This document shows positions 11,025 through 22,550 of a stretch of DNA of 64,000 bases, one piece after another. The stretch spans positions 11,754,251 through 11,818,250 of the forward strand of contig NC_060232.1 of assembly GCF_021155775.2 (NCBI RefSeq), written 5' to 3'. Every line of letters begins with the position of its first letter. Positions within the stretch are counted from its first letter, which is position 1. Made by a program: the position numbers and the translations under genes. Origin of the DNA: Neodiprion pinetum. Lineage: Eukaryota; Arthropoda; Insecta; Hymenoptera; Diprionidae. The notes beneath the pieces were generated by a model. That model was given only the letters and a program-made list of their open reading frames with translations, searched no databases and was not told the DNA's origin.

Positions 11025-14000
11025 TCCACCGGCACGTGTTTGGTATTGGTGAATTAAACTTTCGATTGAAAACCTCTCCTTAAACCTCACTGTTGATGCG
11101 TAAGAGCCAAATTTCCAAAGCGCTTAGAAAAGGAGGCAGAGCAGGTAGAAGGGTTGAATTTCATAAAAACCAGAACGATCGTGCGTAAATAGTGTCACAT
11201 AATTTTTAAACGGCGTATTGTCAGAAAAAATGGAGACAACTTCACGATTTGTACCCCATTCAGTTCCCGTCGAATACGCATAGCCGCCCGCAGAGCCCGA
11301 AATGATCTAAATCGATTGAAGTTAAGTGATAACTTTTACTCCAAATCGTTATCTTCTCTCAATACCAGTTCAATCAACAAAGAAGAACAGCGTTCAGTTC
11401 AGGTAAATCGCACCCAAGAGTTTAATCCTAGTATGAGGTTTTAAATTATCGTGGCGAATTCGGGTTTCCGTAAATGAATAATAGCCAAACCCAATCCGTA
11501 TCATAACACTGTTATTGGTTTACAATTATCGAGCTCAGTTTTTTAAAATTCCAATTTCAGCTGTCGAAAAAAGCCAAAAATGATCCTACATACTCACGGA
11601 TGCCTAATTACAATTATGTAGGGTTATATATTCAAAGATATTCACAAATATGCCGTTAACATGTATATGCACACAGATACCCCCACACAAAATTTTTAGG
11701 TTGAATTAACTCATTGACTTTACGTAAAAATTGTTGGATCGAGGAGATATTAATCGTATTGCAATTCACCCGAATGAAGATATCAATTACTTTCATGAAC
11801 TGCAATGAAACAAAATAAATCACTAAAAGTGTAATTTGCATTTCATTCTACCCAAATATCAAAACACAAACGTGATTTGTATTTTACTTCTTGCTGATGG
11901 CAGTGTGCAAATCCACTTAGTATTATATTTCATCGCTATTGCAAAATACTGATGTAATTAACATTTCATTCCTTTTCAATTACAAAATCAAAATCTAATT
12001 TTGATGAAATACGTAATGGTCTCTAATCAAATTCTGAGATACAATGTTTTTGATTAAAATTCTCAAATACAGTGTTATTTAACTAAATCTTGAAATGCGT
12101 TCTTGTTGACCGAATCCCGAGTGACGATTTTTTTCTGCTCAGTCGTCGATGTAATTTTTAAAGAAAAAAAATTATAATTCATACTACATACTGACATGAA
12201 TTATAAAAAATTGGATCACTTCTTATGCGAGCGATTCAAGTTCCTACTTCTTTTACCGTCTGGTTGTATTTCAACCACAATTGAGGTGCGGTAACTGTGA
12301 TGTGCAGTTGTTATGAAACGAGAGGGGAAAATTACCACGGAGTGCAAGTGTTTTAAGTACGTGCAAAAAACGATTTGATAAAGAGTGAGCCGGGAGTATT
12401 CCTTGAGGGACGTCAATGAGAACGACGCTTCACATATATTTGTTGTTCACATTGCGAATCCTCAAGGAATCCTCCCCGTACGATAAAGCATTTTGAAAGT
12501 AAGCCATTTCTACGTTCCATTTGAAATCATGAGCTTTCAAATTGTGACAACTGAAATTAGAAAGAAATAACGACTGTAGTTTTTTAAATCACATATTTCC
12601 GCGTCATCCCAATCATACGCTTCTGTAAAATGAAAAGTAACTAGATGGAAGTAAGACGTTCTGTTATTCTACAGCGCTCAGTCAAGCTTTTGCCACTATC
12701 ACCTGCACTCTGTACTCGAGGTTTTTGAACGCTATGATGAACTTTTATAACTTCGAGTCTCGTTATTCTCGAAAGGAAAATTTAATTTCATGCTCGATTT
12801 GTCAATAATCCATTATTTCCCGACGGGTTATTAAACCTGGAATGGAAATAAAATTATAACTAAATAACGCATAACGTACCCGATTCATGAATCTAGAATC
12901 TAGGCATGAAAATGGGCTTACATCGGTAATACTTTTTCAATTGTAAATACTGCTTCGGTGTTCCAAGACCGTCTGGATTTCAGGAAAGACGTGTGTGTAT
13001 TCTTCAACGCTTTGGACGATAACAGTTTTTTTTTTTTTGGAAGCAATAACCTCGCTTGCACTATCTCTGATAGCAGCGGACATAACACATATTTCTGTAG
13101 AAAGTGTGATAGCTTTAATAGCTGTTGTTCGAGAGCCTATCTATAATATGTATTAATCAAAATAATGGAAGGACGGTAAGACAGCTTGCTGCTAATTGTG
13201 AGTAAATACATTACTGACCGAGTTGAAATTTCAGTATGTATGACCTAATTTCTACAATACAGTGTTATTTCATAGATTTGAGAATGCAATCGATAATATA
13301 AATATTCGTTTACAGGTGCATTGAACTTTATTTCAGATAATTCATCACCATGTAATTAACCGTTGCCACGTGTGATAGTTGAGAATTTTAGCATTATTCC
13401 GAAACATCAAAAGCTTGAACTAATCGTATTTTTGATTCCAAGTTTTTAATTCGAAAAATAAAGTAACATACGCAAACGAATGTGATTTATAAAATATATA
13501 GATCTTATTCACAGAATTAAAAAATTTTCATTGGTTCTGGATACGGAAAAAAATAAACAACACACATTTTGAGTGATGATAAAGTTTCGCAATTTATATT
13601 AGGAAAAATGTCTTAATCGCGGTAAGAATGGATTGGCATGAATAATCTTCTATCCATTGTTCATTGCAGACAAGATAGAAACACTTATGCTTCACAGGCT
13701 AGGATTATCTGAGGAAATGATTATTTTCCACCATGTATATTTTCAGCTAGCATTTGATGAAAAATTTCGATACGGTCTCGGAAATCCTGACGAATAATTG
13801 ATTTGGGACGCCATTAAGTGAATGTCGCTTCCGATTTTTTCTTCATCGTTCTGTCTGGGACAGAAAAAAAATTCGTGTTGCTCCAACAGTCCTTATTGGC
13901 TAATCATTCGACAATTGCAATTGTAAAACTTTCACTATAAGATCTGGATCTGTGATACCAAAGACCATAAAATGCCAATGTCTCAGAACCATTTAATCTA

Positions 14001-15381
14001 CTCTAAGCGAAGTTTATACCCAATCTAAATTGAACAATTCTTTAATGCAAATCGGAATTTTGAAGTTCCCTAGATATCGATTCGCATACAATTCATACGT
14101 AGTTTGGAACTGTTTTCTAGTTGCCATTCTGAACTCTGGACTTTTCACTTATGACGCAAAATTAGTGGCCGATGAACTTCGTTGATACCAGTTTTGGAGC
14201 GACTTGGTCGAATTGAAATTTCGAATTGAAACATTTTGCGCACCAGATCAAAATCAGCAGCCGAAAAAACTTTCGGATATCAATTTCTATACCCTTCGAA
14301 TCGATCCATAGTAATTCTTTTCACAGCAATCAAAGGTACGCCAAATCAAATTTCTGAGCTTCGTCTTTAGATTTAACATCAACGATGTTAAAGGATAGCC
14401 TGGTTCCGGAATGAAACAATATATTCCATATTGAGGTTCGCTGTTTCGAATTTTCGAGTTTTTTACTTCAAATTCAGAATCGGCTGTTTGAAAAACCTTT
14501 GGAATAACTCTAGATACCGTAAAGCTTTTAGCCGAAGTCTTTCAAGTGCTCGCGAGCAGCGAGGCAAGACTACAAAGTAATGTAATCTTCAGAGATAACC
14601 CTTAGGTACCGGGCGCCGAACATGGTGTATGTAGCGAATGCATTACCCATTACAAAAATAATATGTAATACATCAAAACCATGATTTGTAACAACGTGAA
14701 TGATTGACAATGGACGATAACGCAATTGGTAATCACCAAAGTAACAGGTAATGGATTCGAATTACATTATTAATGACCAAAATACTGAGGAATGGATTCG
14801 AATTTCAACGGTTTATTACTAAAGTAATAGGTCATCGTTATTGCATCACTATTGCCACAATGTATGCATGGATTCCAATTGCAATAATCATAACTGCAGT
14901 AATTGCTTTACTGATAACTCTTTTCTTGTAATGATAGCTGAAGTTAAATATTACAGCATCCGAAATGGCGGTTATCTAAATAAAGAAGAGAAAAAAATTG
15001 CTCACTTAACCGTGGAGGTCAGATGATCGATTGACAACATTCCGATTAAATGATACTGGATATTCGCAGTTGAATGATTTAAAAATTAACCGTTACATTG
15101 AGAATGACGATACCTCAATTATCTCAATTTTATCATAATTTATCAATGTACTGACTATAAAAATAACGCCTAATGAGGAAAAGTATATTATTCACTGAAA
15201 ATGGAATGAATAATACAGCGATGTCCCATTATTAACTACCAAAATGATTCACAGCGATGAGAAAACGCAGAAATCATTAAAAAATTAATGTGTAATGGAA
15301 TGGCTAATCCATTAATAAAGCAATGCATTTTTCACAATCACTCAGGTGGGTATTACGACAACGAAATAAAATACACGTCGA
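11025..15381. other. AT-rich non-coding remainder of copy A
   Basis: No gene is recognised. Near 12398-12475 a stretch reads openly (SLRDVNENDASHIF) and has a small inverted repeat ATTCCTTGAGG/CCTCAAGGAAT. Copy B keeps this frame open longer; copy A ends in TAA. From about 14630 to the end the DNA is full of degenerate TAATGG/ATTAC motifs, like an eroded satellite. The duplication boundary falls in that tract. Confidence 0.4.
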
Positions 15382-16097
15382 GATGGGTTTTCAAAACACT
15401 ACGCGACACGGAAGGAAGCGTCATCAGTTTCAAAGCACGACTGTCTGCCAGAGGCTTTCATGCAGCGAGAAGACGTGGACTACTCGGAGACGTTCTCACC
15501 AGTCGTGAGGTACGATTCTCTCCGAGTACTCCTAGCGATCATCGCGGAAGAAAATCTTGAAGCAGTACAGTTCGATGTTCGAACTGCTATTCTCCATGGA
15601 CTTCTTGACGAGGTCGACATGATGGAGATTCCGACGGGACTGGAGGTCAACGGAAGTCGAGATAAAGTGGTGTGTCTTCTCGAGAAAGCATTGTACGTAC
15701 TCAAGCAGGCTCCGCGCTGCTGGAACTTGGAAATCGCGAGTGTTTTGAAGAGGTTCAATCTGATAGAGACTAATGCGGACAAGCGTGTTTTTCCTCGTAC
15801 CTCGCGCTGTTCGTAGACGACAGGATAATTGCATCGAAGTCTGCGGGTATAATCGAAAAAATTGTCAGAGAGTTGAGCAAAGAATTCGATATAACGATCG
15901 GAGATTGCATTAACTTCGCCGGAATGCAAATAAGTCGAGATCGCGAGTCAAGGTCGATGTTCGTACATCAAGAGGCCTACGCGAAAAAAGACATAGAGCG
16001 ATTCGGAATGAGTCGAGCAAAAGGGGTCTCCATGCCGGCGGATCCTCACACAATTTTGTACCCGGTAGAATCAGAAGCGAGCGAAAGGCAACCGGTA

Positions 16098-16665
16098 AGT
16101 AGTGTGGCCATAAGAGTTCTACACGCAGATTCCGGTTACCGACACTTACCTACCGAGCCGCTCCACGCAGCCAACCGAGCCGCTCCGCGCAGCTCAGACT
16201 CAAACCCTTTTCCGCTCCGCGCATCCCAGACGCGAACCCTTTTCTGCGATGACGTCACAGTCTGCCGTACCGAAGGTCAAAGTCTGTAGTGCTCGCCTGC
16301 CGACGGTAGTGGGTGCAGCGGGGGGGCGAGAACTTTTTTACCGTCCCTACCGTGGGCAAGGAATTTGGAGTGGTTAATGTTACACATCAGCAGTCCTATC
16401 GTGGGAAAATAATGCGGGACGGTAAAAAAGTTCTCGCCCCCCCGCTGCGCCCTCTACCTTCGGCAGGCGAGCACTACAGACTTTGACCTTCGGTACGGCA
16501 GACTGTGACGTCATCGCGGAAAAGGGTTTGCGTCTGGGGTGCGCGGAGCGGAGAAGGGTTCGAGTCTGAGCTGCGCGGAGCGGCTCGGTGGGCTGCGCGG
16601 AGCGGCTCGGTCGGTAAGTGTGGGTAACCGGAATCTGCGTTTAGAACTCTCATAGCCATACTACT
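16098..16665. mobile_element. Foldback DNA element, 568 bp, inserted in the Copia RT/RNase H region
   Basis: Two arms of about 245 bp are near-perfect inverted repeats (about 16098-16344 and 16414-16665) around a short unique centre. The tips are AGTAGTGTGGCCAT and, inverted, AGTAGTATGGCTAT. A 6-bp direct repeat CCGGTA flanks it (16092-16097 and 16666-16671). Removing the element and one repeat restores the Copia reading frame across the site, which confirms the boundaries. It carries no transposase. The arms are GC-rich with runs of seven G or C, unlike the surroundings. Superfamily is not assigned. Confidence 0.8.
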
Positions 16666-17554
16666 CCGGTACCGTATCGCGAGGCAATAGGATCGCTAAT
16701 GTTTCTCGCGGTAGTAACACGACCAGCTATTGCACACGCTGTAAATTCGGTTAGCAAGTTTCAGAACGAACACGACGAGAGTCATGTGCGAGCAGTGAGT
16801 CGAATTTGCGAATCAAACTCGCGGGATATTCAGATGCGGATTTCGCGAGCGATATAAGGACCAGAAGGTCGACGACGGGTTACGCGTTCTGTCTAGCAAA
16901 CGGAATTGTAACGTGGTCGTCTCAGCGACAAAAACTCGTGTCTACGAGTAAGACGGAATCGGAGTATATCGCGGCATCGACGGCGGCGAAAGAAGCTGTA
17001 TGGCTACCTACGTGCGCTGTTGAGCGAACTAGGGTACATGCGAAACGAGTCGACGAATTTGTACGCCGAAAACCAGAGCGCTATTCGATTGATTCGAGAT
17101 CCGGAATTTCACAAGCGCGCGAAACATATTGATGTGAAGTTTCACTACATCCGCGAGAAAGTCGAAAACGGCGAAATCAATATAATCTTTGTGCCTACCG
17201 AGGTTCAATCGGCGGACATTTTTACCAAAGCGCTACCAAAGAATAGATTTGCCAAATTATATACGAATCTCGGGCTGTGCATAAAACGCTCCGACGGCGG
17301 AAGTGTTGTGGCAAGTTATCGCATTTGATGCGAACGCGGTGCGAGGAGGACCGAGTGTAGCCGAGCGCCTTGCAGCGATCGGAACCGTACCATAATTATC
17401 GTGCATATGCGATAATTTCATGCCTACTTACGATGTACGACAGCACATTATCATCGTACGCAGATTGTACGATAATTTCCATTATGATGCAAATTTTGAG
17501 AATTTAAGATGTTGGTACCACTATTAATCTTGAAGTCGAGGGGGAATTGGTCAG

Positions 17555-17687
17555 GGGGTCGATTTTATATTTTCACTTTTTCATCTCACCTCAGCTGAGC
17601 ATTGTGATTGGCTGTCTAACCTCATGCAGCCAATCAGAATGCTCAGTTGGGGTGAGATGAAAAAGCGAAAGATACAAAATTGGCCCC
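17555..17687. mobile_element. Small foldback MITE (133 bp hairpin)
   Basis: Arms 17555-17614 and 17627-17687 are inverted repeats with few mismatches (for example TTTTTCATCTCACC against GGTGAGATGAAAAA) around a 12-nt loop. A target duplication was not found. Confidence 0.55.
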
Positions 17688-17773
17688 ATGGTGTCTGTGC
17701 TATACGTAAAGCATATAGGGTACGTTCTACTTGCGACCGCAGCGCTCGGCGAGTGTAAAGCACCCACAGTTAA

Positions 17774-18479
17774 CCCTTCAGGACATGGGTTATGAGATTT
17801 TCTCTCATGCTCAACGTAGATCTCAAATATCTTTTAAAATTCAAATGGAAAGACTACTTGAAAATTTTTGCATCTTCCTATAATTTAGTTTTCTAGATAC
17901 ACATTCACTAAAAACTGTTTTTTTTTAAATCAAAATTGCGAAAAAAAATAATTTTTTGGAGAACATGAGATTTTTTCTCATGGCCAGAGTATTAAAGGTT
18001 AAGAGATTTTAGTTTTCGTTTCTTTTCGGCCTAGTTCGGGTCGTTCCGTAGTATGCGTCCGCCATACTTGTTTACATGATACATATACCTAAAGAATAAT
18101 TGTGCAATGTTGTGCTGTGTTATCTGCTTTCAAAAATGTAAAATTCATAATTTAATTGTTGATATTCATTAAATGAATATTATTAAAAGGTGTTAAATAA
18201 ACGTAAGTCAATATTTTTGTTTTATATATAACCCTGACAAAAACATTTTATGAGTACTTAGATCTAAGTTATTTTGCATTGTGAATATTTAATTGACATT
18301 ACTTTAATAATACATTTGAGCAATTATTTTACCTCAAAAAACATTGAAAATTATAAATAAATGATATTTTCTTAAGAAAGCTGTATTTAAAATATACTGA
18401 GCGCATGCGCAGAAGCCATGAGATTTTTTCTCATGGCCAGAGTAAATAATGGCAGTCAAAACACCCATGTCCTGAAGGG
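17774..18479. mobile_element. piggyBac-like non-autonomous element, 706 bp, TTAA on both sides
   Basis: Perfect 17-bp terminal inverted repeats CCCTTCAGGACATGGGT (17774-17790) and its complement (18463-18479) are flanked by TTAA at 17770-17773 and 18480-18483. A TTAA target with CCC-starting tips is the piggyBac superfamily pattern. Subterminal palindromes of the form ATGAGATTTTTTCTCAT occur three times, near both ends and near 17965. No transposase is coded. Confidence 0.75.
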
Positions 18480-18893
18480 TTAAAAAGGGTCGCGAAAAAG
18501 GTTGTTTCAATTTCAAAACGGTAGTTTACAGTGACAAACTATAAAGCATTTACAAAAATGTCAATATTACGTTTAATATAATTTATTTATTCATTATAGA
18601 CACTGTTTTGACAGGTACGATAATTCTACGATAGTTGCCTCACTTCCGGCTGTGAACACTGGCGCCTTGGAGTCTCGAGCGAAGCAAGCGACGTATTAGA
18701 GGAAGTTAGTTGTGAGCAAACTGTCGTTAAAAAAGTACGCAGTGTGTAATAAATAAAGATATTCATATGTTATTACGTTTCCAAAGATTAACAGAGGGTT
18801 ATTATTCTACCGCGTCGTTTACCTCTCCATTCCTAAAACCACCTGCGATCCTTAGCCTTAACAGAGTGTTTTGCCTTTGCCCAGAGTTACGAA

Positions 18894-20508
18894 ATGGCGA
18901 GAGCTGGCGAAGGAGTTGGTAAGTTCTGTTTTATTCCTTGCGATCGAATTTCGAGAGCAACACTTCGGACGTGTTCGGAAATTGACTGAAAGTACTGTCA
19001 GTACTGAAAATCTACAGTATACGTCACTTGGACTATACCATTTTCAGTACTGACAGTACTTTCAGTCAATTTCTGACCACGCTCTTGGTAAGCATAGCCT
19101 GAGATTCACGATAACGATCGATTCAGTTTTATTTGCAGAAAATTACGATTATTGTTCATTGTTTATTGTTATACCCTCATATAGGTTTCTATATTAACAT
19201 TTGTATTTCGGTGTGATTTTTCCCTGCATGAGTGCAAACTTGTGCGTAGGGTTGTAGGGTGAATCTCGGTTTTGCATAGAATCCGGTTTATCGTGAATCA
19301 CGTACAATCAAAATTCTGTCGTTACTGGGTCGAATCGCTTTCGTGGATTCTTCAGTCTCGCCTCTCGAGTAGGTCGCGGATTGCTGTGTGTGCATGTGCG
19401 TAATGGCGTCGGGATGATTCGAGAATTGCGAGGAAGGTCACGAATTTTAGATGCGTTGATTTGAAATGAATTTTTTTTTTTTTATCCAGAAAATGCAGAC
19501 TTCAGTGACTGCTGTCAAGTAATATACTATTTGTCACACAACGGATCTGAGAGAACTGACGAAATCTGCAAGGTAAAAATTAATTTAATATACATATAAG
19601 CAATTATTCTGATCTAGCGAAACTAATACATGCATATTTACACATAGATTGCTGCCTGTACCGAACAGGGTCAATTCAGTCGCTACATTATGCCGTCGAA
19701 TGGCATACCGAAAAGAAAAACTAACTTCACTCGCTTGAAAATTATAAATGGTGAATTAGAGGAAAACGGTCGTATAGTAACTACATTTCCAAAGAGAACT
19801 GCTTTCACTGATTTCTTGGAGTTCCTGGACGATCAACGCGGGTTAAGACGAGTTATCCTTGTAACACACAACGCCCAAGAGTGATTATTGTTGCTGTGTA
19901 ATTTATCGATTTCTTAAACATTCGTACACGATGTGGTTTCAATTGCATTATTGATTGGCAGATTTCACGGGCCATCGATTCTACGACTGGTAACAGATCT
20001 GGGTATGATGGAGGAATTTCAGTCACGTGTCGCAGGATTTGCGAGCACGCTCACTGTATTTCGAAAAGTATTTCCTGCGGGTACACCTTGCAGCCTGAAA
20101 GCTATCGCTAGTAATATCCCCGACTTCAACTGGGCAGATCGACGAGCATATAATGCGACTCATAGGGAGCAAATATTATTGAATGTAATACGTTACTACA
20201 GGAATGACTTGTCGATTGAAAACCAAATTAAGAATTCTACGGTAAGCGTTAGAGCTGAATCAACAAAGCTTGAGACTAGTGATAGAAAAGACTCTCTAAA
20301 GAGGATTTCAGGACTTTCCATCCAAATGAGGATAAAAATTGCTGAGGCAGGAATCGGCTACGAAAATTTAGTGGAAGCTTATCGATATGGCGGCAACATC
20401 GGAGTATTAGAATTACTGCGGAATGTCGGGATAAGACGGCACGTTGAAAACACGATACTTGAGCATCTAAGGGTCTCGGTGCCGCAAACTCCTCAACCAA
20501 TCGAATGA
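18894..20508 (+). CDS. DEDDh-exonuclease-fold protein with degenerate active site (copy B)
   Basis: Exons 18894-18918, 19499-19572, 19648-19880 and 19962-20508; splice sites and phases match copy A and give 292 aa. Exon 1 is identical to copy A. Exon 2 has 13 nucleotide differences in 74, changing eight codons and leaving two silent. The D-x-E position reads Y-L-S. Exo II keeps the Asn (HNAQEF) but has His for Asp. Exo III again has Tyr for His and Arg for Asp. The helical C-terminus is present (GIGYENLVEAYR, TPQPIE). The start lies 30 bp after the end of the Copia LTR, so the native promoter is gone and transcription, if any, should begin in or near the LTR. Lack of stops or frameshifts despite heavy divergence argues against a pseudogene. 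Confidence 0.78.
18968..19083. mobile_element. Hairpin MITE in intron 1 of copy B
   Basis: Arms 18979-19011 and 19040-19072 are perfect 33-bp inverted repeats (starting AAATTGACTGAAAGTACTG), with weaker pairing outward (CGTGTTCGG against CGTGGTCAG). It is absent from copy A, so it arrived after the duplication. A stretch of copy A intron (about 7830-7958) is missing here, so insertion came with or was followed by a deletion. Confidence 0.6.
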
Positions 20509-21493
20509 AAATTATAGCCTCTAGATTTCACTTCGAAGATGATGAAACTTTTGTTTCACTATCATTATCCAAGATTAAATTTTTCTTCCATATTATATAA
20601 ATGTACGATAAACAGAATTCTATACGAAGCTAACCGCATATGCAATATCCGACGTTCGTGTCGGTAAATTTCTGTTACCCCGAATGCATTGCATGCATAC
20701 GGCTTCCATTAACACTATATATTTTCGGACATACAGAAACTGGCGTGCACGTGTAGCGTGATAAACCTTTTCATCTTTCAGGAGGTGTTTGTTTGGGCAA
20801 TGATGTCCCAGGGATAGAATAGCTTATTTTTACATATATAAAGCAAGTACGGAAATTCTTACCTGCACTCGTGGGAAAAGCCGTGGTGGGCGTAACTAAC
20901 CCACTACGCTGGACCCAGAGGGCAAGGGTAGTTCAGGGTGAATAAGAAGGCCCAAACATTATTTATACATACTTGAAACTTCCTCATTCGCCTGAATTCC
21001 GTAAAAATGAAAGGAACCAATTAGGAACCGCGTTCAAAATCGGCACGCTAAAGAACAAATCCTTAACAAGTCTTGCACTGACAATGAGCAGAAGCAGGGT
21101 AGTTCATCAAAATTATTTTAACAAGACGTTTCAAAATTACCTTTTAAACAGAGCAGTTATTCGTAAACCATCGATCGGAGCAGTTCAAAGATATATTAAA
21201 ATCTTGGCGAATGATGTAACTCTGAAGAAATTCCGTGCTTATACTACTGTTAAATAATATTATTACTCTCAACAATATTCAAGCATTATAATTTCAATTC
21301 AGCTTTTGAATAAACCTAATCATTGAGTTTAATTGACGTTTTGATTTGACCTAATTAATAACCTTCAACGTGAATAGATCTATTAAACTGTCTCCGTATC
21401 CATTTTAGTATATCCACCGGCGCTCTATCTGGCATTGGTGAATTCTTTTCTCCACTCTACCATTTTTGCAATAGCTCTCGTATCATTCGTTAA

Positions 21494-22153
21494 GGGGTGA
21501 CGCCACTCTAGGATTTTGTGAAATTTGATTTTTCTTATTGCTTGGATTGAACAATATTTTAGGGTCACAAAAACAATATCTAGTTGGTCTTATAGTGGAA
21601 AAAAATTTCGAGAGGTTCAATTTTCGATTTATGCCTTGGATCGCGCGCCGAGTGCTTGTAAAACTGAACGCATTTTTCTCGAAACCACTTTTTTCAAATT
21701 GGGAGGACAGATTACTTGAATATCGTTGCATGGATCGATCTGAAATTTTGACAGTAGCCTTACAATTACATTCTCTATGAAAGTACGTAGTTGTTTTTTT
21801 ATTTAATGTTAAGTTTTATTGATTTATAAAAAAATTACTGCTTATTTTTTGCCCACAAATCGACTCATTTTTCTAAAAGTGTACCATTTCTATAGAATTT
21901 GATAAAAAAAAAAAAACCCTACGTAGTTCCATAGGCAATAACATATAGATTGTAAAATTTTTTTGGTTTTTTGTGACGGGTCTTATACTCTATGGATTTC
22001 ATTTTGCATCTGAATGATGATCAAATATTTTTTTTCATACTTTGATACGTAATAGGTGAACCCGCTGAAAAGAAATCATATTCCTTTATCCATACTCCCA
22101 AAATAAATCGTCAAAGTTGGGCCCATTTTTGACCGTTACAGTGGTGTTACCCC
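21494..22153. mobile_element. TTAA-type (piggyBac-like) MITE, copy B
   Basis: Counterpart of 10369-11020: same GGGGTGACGCCACTCT left end after TTAA and same right end before TCAA. Both copies share the mutated right TTAA, which confirms insertion before duplication. Confidence 0.55.
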
Positions 22154-22262
22154 TCAATCCACCGGCACGTGTTTGGTATTGGTGAATTAAACTTTCGATT
22201 GAAAACATCTCCTTAAACCTCACTGTTGATGCCTAAGAACCAAATTTCCAAAGCGCTTAGAA

Positions 22263-22550
22263 ATGGAGGCAGAGCAGGTAGAAGGGTTAAATTTCATAAA
22301 AACCATCACGATCGTGCGTAAACAGTGTCACATAATTTCTAAACGGCGTATTGTCAGAAAAGTTGGAGACAACTTCACGATTTATACCCCATTCAGTTCC
22401 CGTCGAATACGCAGAGCCGCCCGCAGAGCCCGAAATGATCTAAATCGATTAAAGTTAAGTGATAACTTTTACTCTAAATCGTTATCTTCTCTCAATACCA
22501 GTTCAATCAACAAGGAAGAACAGCGTTCAGTTCAGGTGAATCGCACTTAA
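22263..22550 (+). CDS. Small basic ORF in copy B, broken in copy A (doubtful)
   Basis: A 95-codon ATG ORF rich in Arg and Lys (RRIRRAARRARNDLNR). In copy A the start codon is lost (AAG for ATG) and an early TAG appears. The downstream 60 or so codons remain open there too, with few changes. No domain is recognised. It may be a remnant exon, or chance in an otherwise non-coding stretch. The remainder of copy B, 22551-26515, holds no recognised gene. Confidence 0.2.
   Translation: MEAEQVEGLNFIKTITIVRKQCHIISKRRIVRKVGDNFTIYTPFSSRRIRRAARRARNDLNRLKLSDNFYSKSLSSLNTSSINKEEQRSVQVNRT

Larger units (their letters stand above)
7722..15381. repeat. Segmental duplication, copy A (about 7.7 kb)
   Basis: This block recurs in the same orientation at 18864-26515, with a starting offset of 11142 bp. 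The match starts at GAGTGTTTTGCC (7722 and 18864) and ends around 15381 and 26515. Non-coding parts appear almost identical by eye, with only scattered substitutions and small indels. Each copy holds one exonuclease-like gene, a TTAA-flanked MITE and several kb of AT-rich DNA without a recognised gene. The right edge of copy A abuts the Copia relic directly. The left edge in copy A is ordinary unique sequence; in copy B it is the end of an LTR. Confidence 0.9.
15382..18863 (+). mobile_element. Degenerate Ty1/Copia-type retrotransposon, 3' half only, with nested insertions
   Basis: Reverse transcriptase pieces run from about 15382: WVFKTLRDTEGS, then after a frameshift near 15458 VDYSETFSPVVRYDSLRVLL, and after another near 15790 the catalytic LFVDD. 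The pieces continue to about 16091 and resume at 16666 (REAIGSLMFLA). RNase H follows at 16806-17010 (GYSDADFASD, KTESEYIA) and, after a further frameshift, 17020-17290 (AKHIDVKFHYIRE). Gag, protease, integrase and the 5' LTR are absent. The 3' LTR begins at 17304. At least three frameshifts and a 568-bp insertion show it is dead. The left end joins directly to duplicated unit A without an LTR, so the 5' half was deleted. Confidence 0.85.
17304..18863 (+). repeat. 3' LTR of the Copia relic, split by younger insertions
   Basis: It starts TGTTGTGG after a purine-rich tract (CGGCGGAAG) and ends TTAACA, the TGTT...AACA form expected of LTR tips. LTR-like sequence is seen at 17304-17477 and about 18615-18863. 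The middle holds a hairpin MITE and a piggyBac-like element. GTACGATAATT occurs at both edges of the insert (17467-17477 and 18615-18625), perhaps a target duplication. An AATAAA lies at 18748-18753. Its last base, 18863, is followed at once by duplicated unit B. Confidence 0.65.

Noticed and set aside
18894..20508. Calling copy B a pseudogene because its catalytic residues are lost and its promoter replaced
   Set aside because: Frame and all splice sites are intact despite heavy divergence, and copy A has lost the same residues.
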